From Anaerolineales bacterium (lineage in GTDB: Bacteria > Chloroflexota > Anaerolineae > Anaerolineales > RBG-16-64-43): 64,000 nucleotides of DNA. Below, piece after piece: positions 57,743 through 64,000 of this stretch (position 1 is the stretch's first letter; every line of letters begins with the position of its first letter). Made by a program: the position numbers and the translations under genes. Location of the stretch: assembly GCA_016928575.1 (NCBI GenBank), contig JAFGKK010000002.1, forward strand, positions 1-64,000, written 5' to 3'. Below the pieces are notes generated by a model, which was not told where the DNA came from, did no database searches, and was given only the letters and a program-made list of their open reading frames with translations.

Positions 57743-60075
57743 AAAATTCCCCTCCCGGACGCTCCCCTGCCCGGCTTCCCAAGGGCTGGGAGCGGATCGC
57801 CCAGCTGCTGGTGCTGGTCCGCCCGTACGCGGAGGACGTGGCGGTCGTCCTGTTGGGATTGTCCGCCCTGTTATGCCTGATCGCCCTGTTGGGCTTGGCG
57901 CACGGCAGTCTGATCGACGCCCTGGGAGGGTTGTTGCGGCGGTGGCTGGGCTGGGGGGCGGCGTTTCTTCCGCTCGCCCTGCTGTGGACCACTGCGAAAC
58001 TGCTCCTTGCCCGGCTCGGTAGGGATCGACCGGTATCCTGGACGCGCGTGATCGCGGTGGAATTGGCGGTTCTCGCCGGCCTGGGATTGGCGTCGCTGGC
58101 CGCCGCACCGACGCTGGCGGAATCCGAATCCGGACGCGGAGGGGGGTTGATCGGCTGGGGGATTCATTATCTCCTCGGACAAATCATGAGTCCGATCTGG
58201 GAGGGAATCCTGCTTGCCGCGCTGATCGCGGTTCTGGCGGGATACGGGCTCGACCTATCCCTGGAGACAATCCTCCGCCCGGCGGGAACGGGCGCGGCCG
58301 GAAAGGTTACGCGCGGCCGCCCCTCGCCTCCGGCGGCGGTTCCCCCCGAGGCGGGAGCCGTCGGAGAGGCTTCCGTGAAAAAGACGGCGTCGGCGGCCCC
58401 GGCGCCGCCGGCGAAAATCGAATTGCCGGCTAAGCAGGCCGCGCGCCTGCCGGACGCTTTCCGCAAGAACCTCAAACCCGGGCCGGCGCTGATCGAAAAG
58501 CAGGCGCCGGCGAGGATCAAGCGCGAGCGGGGCCTGCCGTCGATCGGGATCTTCGAAGGCGGAGAACTGACCGCCCCGTCGATCCGCGAGATCAACCAGA
58601 TCGCCGGGACGATCGAGAAGACCCTCGCGGAATTCGGCGTCCCGGCGCGGGTGATTTCGTTCCGCACCGGCCCGACCGTCACCCAATACGGCGTGGAGCC
58701 GGGCTTCGTGGAAAAAGCCGGCTCCGACGGCGAACTGCGGCGCGCGAAAGTGCGCGTTTCGCAGATCTCCTCGCTCACCGACGATTTGGCGCTGGCGCTG
58801 GCCGCGCCCACCCTGCGGATCGAGGCGCCCGTGCCCGGCCAATCCTACGTCGGGATCGAAGTCCCCCACCGGCGGACGTCGCTCGTCCGCCTGCGGATGG
58901 TGATGGAATCGGCCGCCTTTCAGAAGGTCAAATCTCCGCTGGCGGTGGCGCTCGGCTTGGACGTGGCCGGCGCGCCGCATTGCGCTGACCTGGCCGGCAT
59001 GCCGCACCTGCTGATCGGCGGGACGACCGGCTCGGGGAAATCGGTGTGCATCACCGCGCTCACCGCCTGCCTGGTGGCCAACAATCCGCCCGAGCGGCTG
59101 CGGCTGGTGCTGATCGATCCGAAGATGGTCGAGCTGGTGCGCTTCAACGGCCTGCCGCACATCCTCGGGCGGGTGGAAACCGAACTCGAGCGGATCGTGA
59201 CCGTCCTGCGCTGGTGCACGCGCGAGATGGACCGGCGCTACAAGCTGCTCGAGGAACTCCGCGCGCGGCACATCGACGATTACAACCGCAAGGCGGCCGC
59301 GCGCGGGGAGGGCGAACCCCTCCCGCGGCTGGTCGTCCTGCTCGACGAGATGGCCGACCTGATGATGACCGCGCCGGACGAGACCGAGCGCCATCTGATC
59401 CGCCTGGCGCAGATGGCCCGGGCGGTCGGGATCCACCTGGTGGTGGCCACCCAGCGCCCAAGCACCGACGTAGTGACCGGATTGATCAAGGCCAACTTCC
59501 CGGCGCGGATTGCCTTCGCGGTTCCGTCCTCGATCGAGAGCCGGGTGATCCTCGACACCCCCGGCGCCGAATCCCTGCTCGGGCGGGGCGATATGCTGTA
59601 CCTTTCGCCGGAGGCCGGCGCGCCGGTCCGCCTGCAGGGTTGTTTCGTCACCGACCGCGAAATCACACGGTTGATCGATTTCTGGAAGGAACAATATCCG
59701 GAGGAGGAACCCGGCGCCCCGCAGGCCGAACCCAAACGGGAGGCAAAAGCCTCCGCGAAGGCGGCCGAACCCGCTCCCGCCGCCGCTTCCCTGCAGGCGC
59801 CCTGGGAGGATATGGTCCGGGAGCCGGCGGACGCTGACGAAGGCGCGGAGGAAGAGGAGATCGACCAGGCGGCTCAAATCATCCGGCAGTACGGCAGGGC
59901 AAGCGCCTCGCTGCTGCAGCGCAAGATGCGCCTGGGCTACCCGAAGGCGGCCCGGCTGATGGATGAACTCCAAAAGCGGGGGATCATCGGACGACAGCAA
60001 ACGGGCGGTAAGACCCGCGAGGTCCTGCGGCGCGGGGAAGGCGCGGACGACGGGGAAAACGGCGAGGACGAGTAA
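57739..60075 (+). CDS. ftsK: DNA translocase FtsK/SpoIIIE
   Basis: A 778-residue FtsK. Four N-terminal membrane segments (about 25-160), a Pro/Ala-rich linker, the beta-domain (VISFRTGPTVTQYGVEPGF), then the RecA-like motor with Walker A GGTTGSGKS at about 427-435 and Walker B VVLLDEMADLMM, and a winged-helix gamma domain (DQAAQIIRQYGRASASLLQRKMRLGYPKAARLMDELQKRGIIG). It pumps chromosomal DNA at division septa. The linker is short compared with E. coli FtsK. Confidence 0.96.
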   Translation: MKNSPPGRSPARLPKGWERIAQLLVLVRPYAEDVAVVLLGLSALLCLIALLGLAHGSLIDALGGLLRRWLGWGAAFLPLALLWTTAKLLLARLGRDRPVSWTRVIAVELAVLAGLGLASLAAAPTLAESESGRGGGLIGWGIHYLLGQIMSPIWEGILLAALIAVLAGYGLDLSLETILRPAGTGAAGKVTRGRPSPPAAVPPEAGAVGEASVKKTASAAPAPPAKIELPAKQAARLPDAFRKNLKPGPALIEKQAPARIKRERGLPSIGIFEGGELTAPSIREINQIAGTIEKTLAEFGVPARVISFRTGPTVTQYGVEPGFVEKAGSDGELRRAKVRVSQISSLTDDLALALAAPTLRIEAPVPGQSYVGIEVPHRRTSLVRLRMVMESAAFQKVKSPLAVALGLDVAGAPHCADLAGMPHLLIGGTTGSGKSVCITALTACLVANNPPERLRLVLIDPKMVELVRFNGLPHILGRVETELERIVTVLRWCTREMDRRYKLLEELRARHIDDYNRKAAARGEGEPLPRLVVLLDEMADLMMTAPDETERHLIRLAQMARAVGIHLVVATQRPSTDVVTGLIKANFPARIAFAVPSSIESRVILDTPGAESLLGRGDMLYLSPEAGAPVRLQGCFVTDREITRLIDFWKEQYPEEEPGAPQAEPKREAKASAKAAEPAPAAASLQAPWEDMVREPADADEGAEEEEIDQAAQIIRQYGRASASLLQRKMRLGYPKAARLMDELQKRGIIGRQQTGGKTREVLRRGEGADDGENGEDE

Positions 60076-60159
60076 GACCGCGGCAGGCGCACTTGATTTG
60101 CCTGCCAAGGCGTAGAGAACGCCAATTTGTGACTGCTCAGCATCCCGCCATCGTCCAAT

Positions 60160-60264
60160 CCTCACTCCCCAACCCCTTGACCCCTTCCCCCTCTCCTGGC
60201 ATACCCCCGCTCCGCGAGGACAGGCGCCAGGAGAGGGGGAAGGGGACTGGGGACAGAGGTGAGG
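60160..60264. repeat. Intergenic palindromic element, 20-bp perfect stem
   Basis: Arms 60181-60200 (CCCCTTCCCCCTCTCCTGGC) and 60226-60245 pair perfectly around a 25-nt loop; flanking CTCACTCCCC/GGGG..GGTGAG extends the inverted repeat imperfectly. It is similar in composition and plan to 62037-62107. Confidence 0.6.
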
Positions 60265-60414
60265 GAGAAAAAGGCGGGATATCCATTTGAATTGAAACGG
60301 ATTGAGCAGCAATGCTTTTTATTGAAGAAGTCTTTGCGCTCTTCGCGTCTTTGCGGTGGAAAATGGGTTTTTCCGACGAAGAATTCCATAGTCTGCGGGG
60401 GGGGTACGGCGGGG

Positions 60415-60443
60415 TTGACAGAACCTGCCCCCGCCGGTAGCAT
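60415..60443 (+). promoter_or_regulatory. Promoter of the phosphatidyltransferase-lgt operon
   Basis: TTGACA (60415-60420), 17 nt, TAGCAT (60438-60443), a good -35 with an acceptable -10. ATG is about 38 nt downstream. Confidence 0.6.
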
Positions 60444-60480
60444 CACAGCGGCCGGGGAAACCCGCCGAAAAGGGAACTGG

Positions 60481-61098
60481 ATGCAGAGTCAAAATCCGCC
60501 GGCCGTCCGCCCGGCGACTTTCACCGATCGGATGCGGGCGCAATTCAAAGGCGTCCTGGACGCCGTCGGAGGAGCACTCGGCCGGCTGGGGATCTCCCCC
60601 AACGCCGTCACCCTGCTCGGATTGGCGGGCTCGGCGGCGGGCGCGGTTTTGCTGGCGCTGGGGAAGATTCCGCTGGGCGGGTGGGTGATCCTCCTGAGCG
60701 GCGCGACCGACGCGCTCGACGGGACTCTGGCGCGCCTGCAGGGGAAGGCCAGCCGGTTCGGAGCCTTCCTGGATTCGACCGCGGACCGCTTTTCGGAATT
60801 TTTCCTGTTCGCGGGGCTGGGGGTGCATTTCGCGCTCGGCGCGGACGTTTTGGGCGTGGGGCTGACGTTCGCGGCGGCGATCGGCTCGGTGATGGTTTCC
60901 TACGAAAAAGCCCGCGCCGAAGCCCTGGGGTTCGAATGCAAGGTCGGCTTGCTCACCCGCATGGAGCGCTACATGGTGCTCTGCCCGCTGCTGATCCTGA
61001 ATCTGCCGCTGGCGGCGGTCGGGGCGGTGGCGGTTCTCGGCAACTTCACCGCGCTGCAGCGGATCTGGCATGTCCGCGGCCAAGCCGGCGGCGCATGA
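60481..61098 (+). CDS. CDP-alcohol phosphatidyltransferase
   Basis: A 205-residue protein with the full motif D80-G-x2-A-R-x8-G-x3-D98-x3-D102 (DALDGTLARLQG..GAFLDSTADR) and six membrane segments. The family makes phosphatidylglycerol phosphate, phosphatidylinositol phosphate or cardiolipin from CDP-diacylglycerol; the substrate cannot be fixed. Its neighbour is lgt, which takes diacylglycerol from phosphatidylglycerol, so a PG-related role is plausible. Start by AAAAGGGAA. The next gene starts 31 nt after it. Confidence 0.88.
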   Translation: MQSQNPPAVRPATFTDRMRAQFKGVLDAVGGALGRLGISPNAVTLLGLAGSAAGAVLLALGKIPLGGWVILLSGATDALDGTLARLQGKASRFGAFLDSTADRFSEFFLFAGLGVHFALGADVLGVGLTFAAAIGSVMVSYEKARAEALGFECKVGLLTRMERYMVLCPLLILNLPLAAVGAVAVLGNFTALQRIWHVRGQAGGA

Positions 61099-61129
61099 AA
61101 GATCATTTTTCGCACGGGAGAGGTACGCC

Positions 61130-61981
61130 ATGAGTTTTGACGAGTTGGGCATTCGCTTCGGGGTCGTGTACGTCCGCTATTACGGAATCATCCTCATGTC
61201 GGCGGCGCTGCTGATCGCCTGGGTGGGCGAGGTGCTCGCCCGCCGCAAGGGATACGATCCGGAAATCGTCTGGGACATGTTCCTGTGGGTCGTGGTGGGC
61301 GCGGTGGTCGGCGCGCGGATCTGGCACATCCTCACCCCGCAGCAGAGCATGGTCGACATGGGCATGGACACCGTCTACTACCTGACCCATCCCTTCGACG
61401 CCCTCAACCTGACCAAGGGCGGCCTCGGCTTTCCGGGGGGTGTCATCGGCGGTGCGATCGCCATGATCATTTACGTCCGCCGCAACAACCTTTCGTTCCT
61501 GGTGTGGGGCGACATCGCCGTTCCGGGAGTTGCCATCGGCCACGCCTTCGGCCGGCTGGGAAACTGGATCAACCACGAAGTCTACGGGAGGCCGACCGAT
61601 CTCCCATGGTCGGTCTACATCCCGCCGGAATACCGCATTACCGAGTACGCGAACGAGGACCGCTACCATCCCCTGTTCCTGTACGAGATGCTCTTGAACA
61701 TCGTCAACTTCGCCATCCTGATCCTCTTGGGCCAGAAGTATTCCGCCAAGCTGAAGGACGGCGACCTGATCCTGGTCTACCTGCTCAACTACGGGCTGAT
61801 CCGCTTCTTCTTGGAATACGTCCGGCTGGATTATTCCCCGCTGGCGGGAACCAGCCTCAACGTCAACCAGATCACGATGGCGGTGACGGCGGTGGGGGCG
61901 GTCGCCATCCTGATTTGGCGGCACGGACTCGGGGATTGGATCCGGGCCCGCCGCACGGCGAAGGAGCCCACCACGATCTAG
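61130..61981 (+). CDS. lgt: Prolipoprotein diacylglyceryl transferase
   Basis: A 283-residue Lgt with seven membrane segments and the signature GHAFGRLGNWINHEVYGRPT, preceded by GLGFPGGVIGG. ATG 61130 with GGGAGAGG upstream is used. It moves diacylglycerol from phosphatidylglycerol to the lipobox Cys of prolipoproteins; at least nine candidate substrates are encoded in this window. It ends in a strong terminator. Confidence 0.96.
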   Translation: MSFDELGIRFGVVYVRYYGIILMSAALLIAWVGEVLARRKGYDPEIVWDMFLWVVVGAVVGARIWHILTPQQSMVDMGMDTVYYLTHPFDALNLTKGGLGFPGGVIGGAIAMIIYVRRNNLSFLVWGDIAVPGVAIGHAFGRLGNWINHEVYGRPTDLPWSVYIPPEYRITEYANEDRYHPLFLYEMLLNIVNFAILILLGQKYSAKLKDGDLILVYLLNYGLIRFFLEYVRLDYSPLAGTSLNVNQITMAVTAVGAVAILIWRHGLGDWIRARRTAKEPTTI

Positions 61982-61990
61982 CGCGTGGCG

Positions 61991-62028
61991 ACGGAGAGAC
62001 GGAAGGCGAGTCTCTCCGTTTTCTTTTT
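61991..62028 (+). terminator. Rho-independent terminator of lgt
   Basis: Arms ACGGAGAGAC (61991-62000) and GTCTCTCCGT (62010-62019) with a nine-nt loop, then TTTCTTTTT. Confidence 0.88.
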
Positions 62029-62036
62029 CCGCCTCA

Positions 62037-62107
62037 CCCCTATCCCCCGTCCCCTCCCCCCTCTCCCGGCATATGCCGGAAGTGGGGGGAGGGGACGGGG
62101 GTAGGGG
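62037..62107. repeat. Intergenic palindromic element around CCGGCATATGCCGG
   Basis: A 14-base perfect palindrome (62066-62079) flanked by C-rich and G-rich arms (CCCCTATCCCCCG.. and ..CGGGGGTAGGGG). It resembles 60160-60264 in plan. Confidence 0.6.
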
Positions 62108-62119
62108 GCGAAGAGGATC

Positions 62120-63064
62120 ATGATCGAAGCCGACGGGTTGACCAAACGCTACGAACGGATAACCGCGGTGGACCGCCTGAGGCTGAGGATCGGGCGGGGG
62201 GAAATTCTCGCCCTGCTCGGGCCCAACGGCGCGGGAAAAACCACCACCACCCGGATGCTGGCGGGGATCCTCCGGCCGGATTCGGGAGGCGCCCGCGTCG
62301 GCGGATTCGACGTCCTCGCCCAAACCGAGTCCGTCCGGGCGGCGGTGGGCGTGCTGACCGAACAGCACGGCCTCTACAACCGGATGCGCTGCGGGGAATA
62401 CCTGGATTTTTTCGGCGCGCTCTACGGCCTTTCACCCCGCGAACGGAAGGAGCGCGCCGGCCGCTTGCTGAGGGACCTGCGCCTGGACGTGGATTCGGAC
62501 GCCTGGCTGGCCGAGTTTTCCAAGGGGATGCGCCAACGGCTGGCGCTGGTGCGGGCCCTCCTGCATTCCCCGCGGATCCTCCTGCTCGACGAACCCACTT
62601 CAGCGCTGGATCCGGAATCCGCGCGCGTGGTCCGCGATCTTTTGCGGTCGATGCGCGCAGACGGGTGCGCCATCCTGGTGTGCACCCACAATCTTTCGGA
62701 AGCGGAGGAGCTTGCGGATCGGATCGCCATCATCCGCCGCGGGCGCCTGATCGCCGAAGGGACGGCCGGCGAACTGCGGGCCCGGATGCTGGGTCCGGCC
62801 GTGTTCGAGCTGCGCCTGGCGGAGGCAAACGACGACCTGGAGCCCGCCTTCGAGGGGCTGGCGGGGGTGGTGAGCCGCGAACCCGGTCGGATCCGGTTCC
62901 GCGCGGCGGATCCGCGCCGGTCCAATCCGGAGATTCTCCGCCGGGCGGCGGAGCGGGGTGCGATGGTGATGGAGCTGCGCGAGATCACCCCGTCGCTCGA
63001 ATCGGTCTACCTGCAGGCGGTGGCCGAGGACGAGCGGCCGGAGCCGGCCGGGGAGGCCCGATGA
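62120..63064 (+). CDS. ABC-2 exporter ATP-binding protein
   Basis: A 314-residue ATPase: Walker A GPNGAGKT at 34-41, signature FSKGMRQRLALVRAL, Walker B LLLDEPTSALDP and the H-loop TH in CTHNLSEAEEL. A C-terminal accessory domain of about 90 residues. Its stop overlaps the start of the permease (ATGA). Similar to NatA-type ATPases. Confidence 0.93.
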   Translation: MIEADGLTKRYERITAVDRLRLRIGRGEILALLGPNGAGKTTTTRMLAGILRPDSGGARVGGFDVLAQTESVRAAVGVLTEQHGLYNRMRCGEYLDFFGALYGLSPRERKERAGRLLRDLRLDVDSDAWLAEFSKGMRQRLALVRALLHSPRILLLDEPTSALDPESARVVRDLLRSMRADGCAILVCTHNLSEAEELADRIAIIRRGRLIAEGTAGELRARMLGPAVFELRLAEANDDLEPAFEGLAGVVSREPGRIRFRAADPRRSNPEILRRAAERGAMVMELREITPSLESVYLQAVAEDERPEPAGEAR

Positions 63065-64000
63065 ACGCGCCGGCAGCGGCGGTCTCCCTGCGCTTCCGGG
63101 CGGCGCGCCTAGGGGCGCTGGTCAAACGGGAGGTGCGCGACCAGCTCCGCGATTGGCGGGTGGTCATCCCGATGGCCATCCTGACCCTCTTCTTCCCGGT
63201 CCTGATGAATTTCGCCGCCCGGGCGGTGATCAATTACGTCAACCAATACGGCGGGCAGGTGGTGGCCGAGGCGGTCTTCCCCTTCCTTTTAATGATCGTC
63301 GGTTTCTTCCCGACCTCGGTCGGCCTGGTGATCGCCCTGGAGAGCTTCGTGGGGGAGAAGGAGCGCTTCAGCCTGGAGCCGCTGTTGGCGACTCCGTTGA
63401 CAGATCTCGAACTGTTCCTCGGCAAGGTCTCGGCCTCGGTCCTCACCCCGCTGGCGGCCGCGGGATTGGGGATCACGGCCTACCTGGCGGGGATGTACTT
63501 CCTGGCCGGCTGGTTTCCGCCGCTCGAGCTGCTATTCCAAATCGTCATCCTCACCGCGGCCCACGCCGTGTGCATGGTTTCGGCCGCGGTGGTCATCTCG
63601 GCCCAGACCAACTCGGTCCGCGCCGCGAACCTGCTGGCGTCGTTCGTGATCGTCCCCTTCGCGCTGCTGATGCAGGGCGAAAGCATGGTGATGTTCTACC
63701 GCATGTACGGGGCGCTGTGGTGGGTGATCGCCGGGGTGGTCCTGCTGGCGGTGATCTTCATCCGCATCGGCCTGCGCCAGTTCCGGCGCGAGGAATTGCT
63801 CTCGCGCGAAGTCGAGGAGTTGCGCTTCGACCGGATGGGCGCCTACTTCTGGCGGGCCTTCAGCGGGGGCGCGCGCCATCCCCTGGCCTGGCACCGCCTG
63901 GCCGTCCTGCCCGCGCTGCGCCGCACGCTGCCGGCCTTTCCGTGGACGGCGGCGGCGCTGGCCCTCGGCGCCGTCCTCGGGATCGTTCTTTCGGAGCGGT
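63061..64000 (+). CDS. ABC-2 type permease, truncated by the window end
   Basis: From ATG 63061 the frame stays open to the last base: at least 313 residues. A long N-terminal cytoplasmic part (FRAARLGALVKREVRDQLRDWR) leads into membrane segments (about 33-50, 70-95, 125-150, 155-178, 180-200, 220-240) with GEKERFSLEPLLATPLTDLELFLGK, a NatB/ABC-2-type loop. The 3' end is outside the window. The region after about 260 (GGARHPLAWHRLAVLPALRR) suggests a longer protein than usual permeases. Confidence 0.85.
   Translation, partial: MNAPAAAVSLRFRAARLGALVKREVRDQLRDWRVVIPMAILTLFFPVLMNFAARAVINYVNQYGGQVVAEAVFPFLLMIVGFFPTSVGLVIALESFVGEKERFSLEPLLATPLTDLELFLGKVSASVLTPLAAAGLGITAYLAGMYFLAGWFPPLELLFQIVILTAAHAVCMVSAAVVISAQTNSVRAANLLASFVIVPFALLMQGESMVMFYRMYGALWWVIAGVVLLAVIFIRIGLRQFRREELLSREVEELRFDRMGAYFWRAFSGGARHPLAWHRLAVLPALRRTLPAFPWTAAALALGAVLGIVLSER

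Noticed and set aside
1-64000. tRNA, rRNA, CRISPR array, prophage or transposase genes
   Set aside because: None could be recognised by eye in spacers or frames; a tRNAscan/Infernal run would settle the RNA part.

Overview
This is a GC-rich bacterial window from what looks like a member of the Chloroflexota, most likely class Anaerolineae. The evidence is indirect. There are many secreted lipoproteins with Thr/Pro-rich linkers of the TPTPT kind just after the lipobox. Several gene neighbourhoods are typical of that group: Yip1/ABC ATPase/adhesin-like/MacB permease, S1-domain protein next to FtsK, and the large 7TM-GAF sensor. The Elp3 is the compact bacterial form also known from Dehalococcoides. 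No rRNA, tRNA, CRISPR array, prophage or intact transposon was seen. No taxonomic marker was compared with a database.

Layout. 1-598 is a repeat-bearing spacer. 599-5209 holds a lipocalin/CrtC-like enzyme, an SDR oxidoreductase, and a group of exported proteins (two lipoproteins and a Cys-rich protein with a C-terminal sorting-type tail). 5448-9883 is a tightly overlapping run: ANT(6)-like nucleotidyltransferase, GH26 lipoprotein, SUMF1 lipoprotein interrupted by TGA, and an alpha/beta-hydrolase. 10146-19662 carries small proteins, a PurF-like protein on the minus strand, three methyltransferase/GNAT proteins, an ABC-2 exporter, a terpenoid-cyclase-fold protein and a HIT hydrolase. 19748-28095 is mostly minus-strand lipoproteins and membrane proteins, around a 1 kb repeat-rich spacer (22256-23267). 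28259-34213 has an MFS transporter, a receiver-GAF protein with a TGQ-repeat partner, and two lipoproteins.

34327-39428 is translation-centred. A Trm9-like methyltransferase and Elp3 are divergent with overlapping 5' ends, followed by rpsF-ssb-rpsR behind a strong promoter, then a membrane parvulin. 39620-46578 (minus) holds two ABC systems: a MacB-like cassette with Yip1 and CARDB-like partners, and an ABC-2 exporter whose permease is fused to a YhfC intramembrane protease. 46812-54027 includes an MBL hydrolase, ruvB, queA and a purine nucleoside phosphorylase. 54506-64000 includes a membrane sensor, an S1 protein overlapping ftsK, a CDP-alcohol phosphatidyltransferase coupled to lgt, and the start of another ABC-2 exporter that runs off the window. 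The lgt gene fits the nine lipoproteins seen here.

Sequence-level themes. Promoters are often extended -10 boxes (TGnTAtAAT or TGnTAGAAT) without a clear -35. At six genes the -10 box lies 6-8 nt before the ATG, which predicts leaderless mRNAs. Several reading frames are broken at single positions (TGA for a conserved Trp, an A6 tract, a G8 tract), which could be assembly error, phase variation or real decay. Short intergenic palindromes and MITE-like repeats are dispersed through the window.
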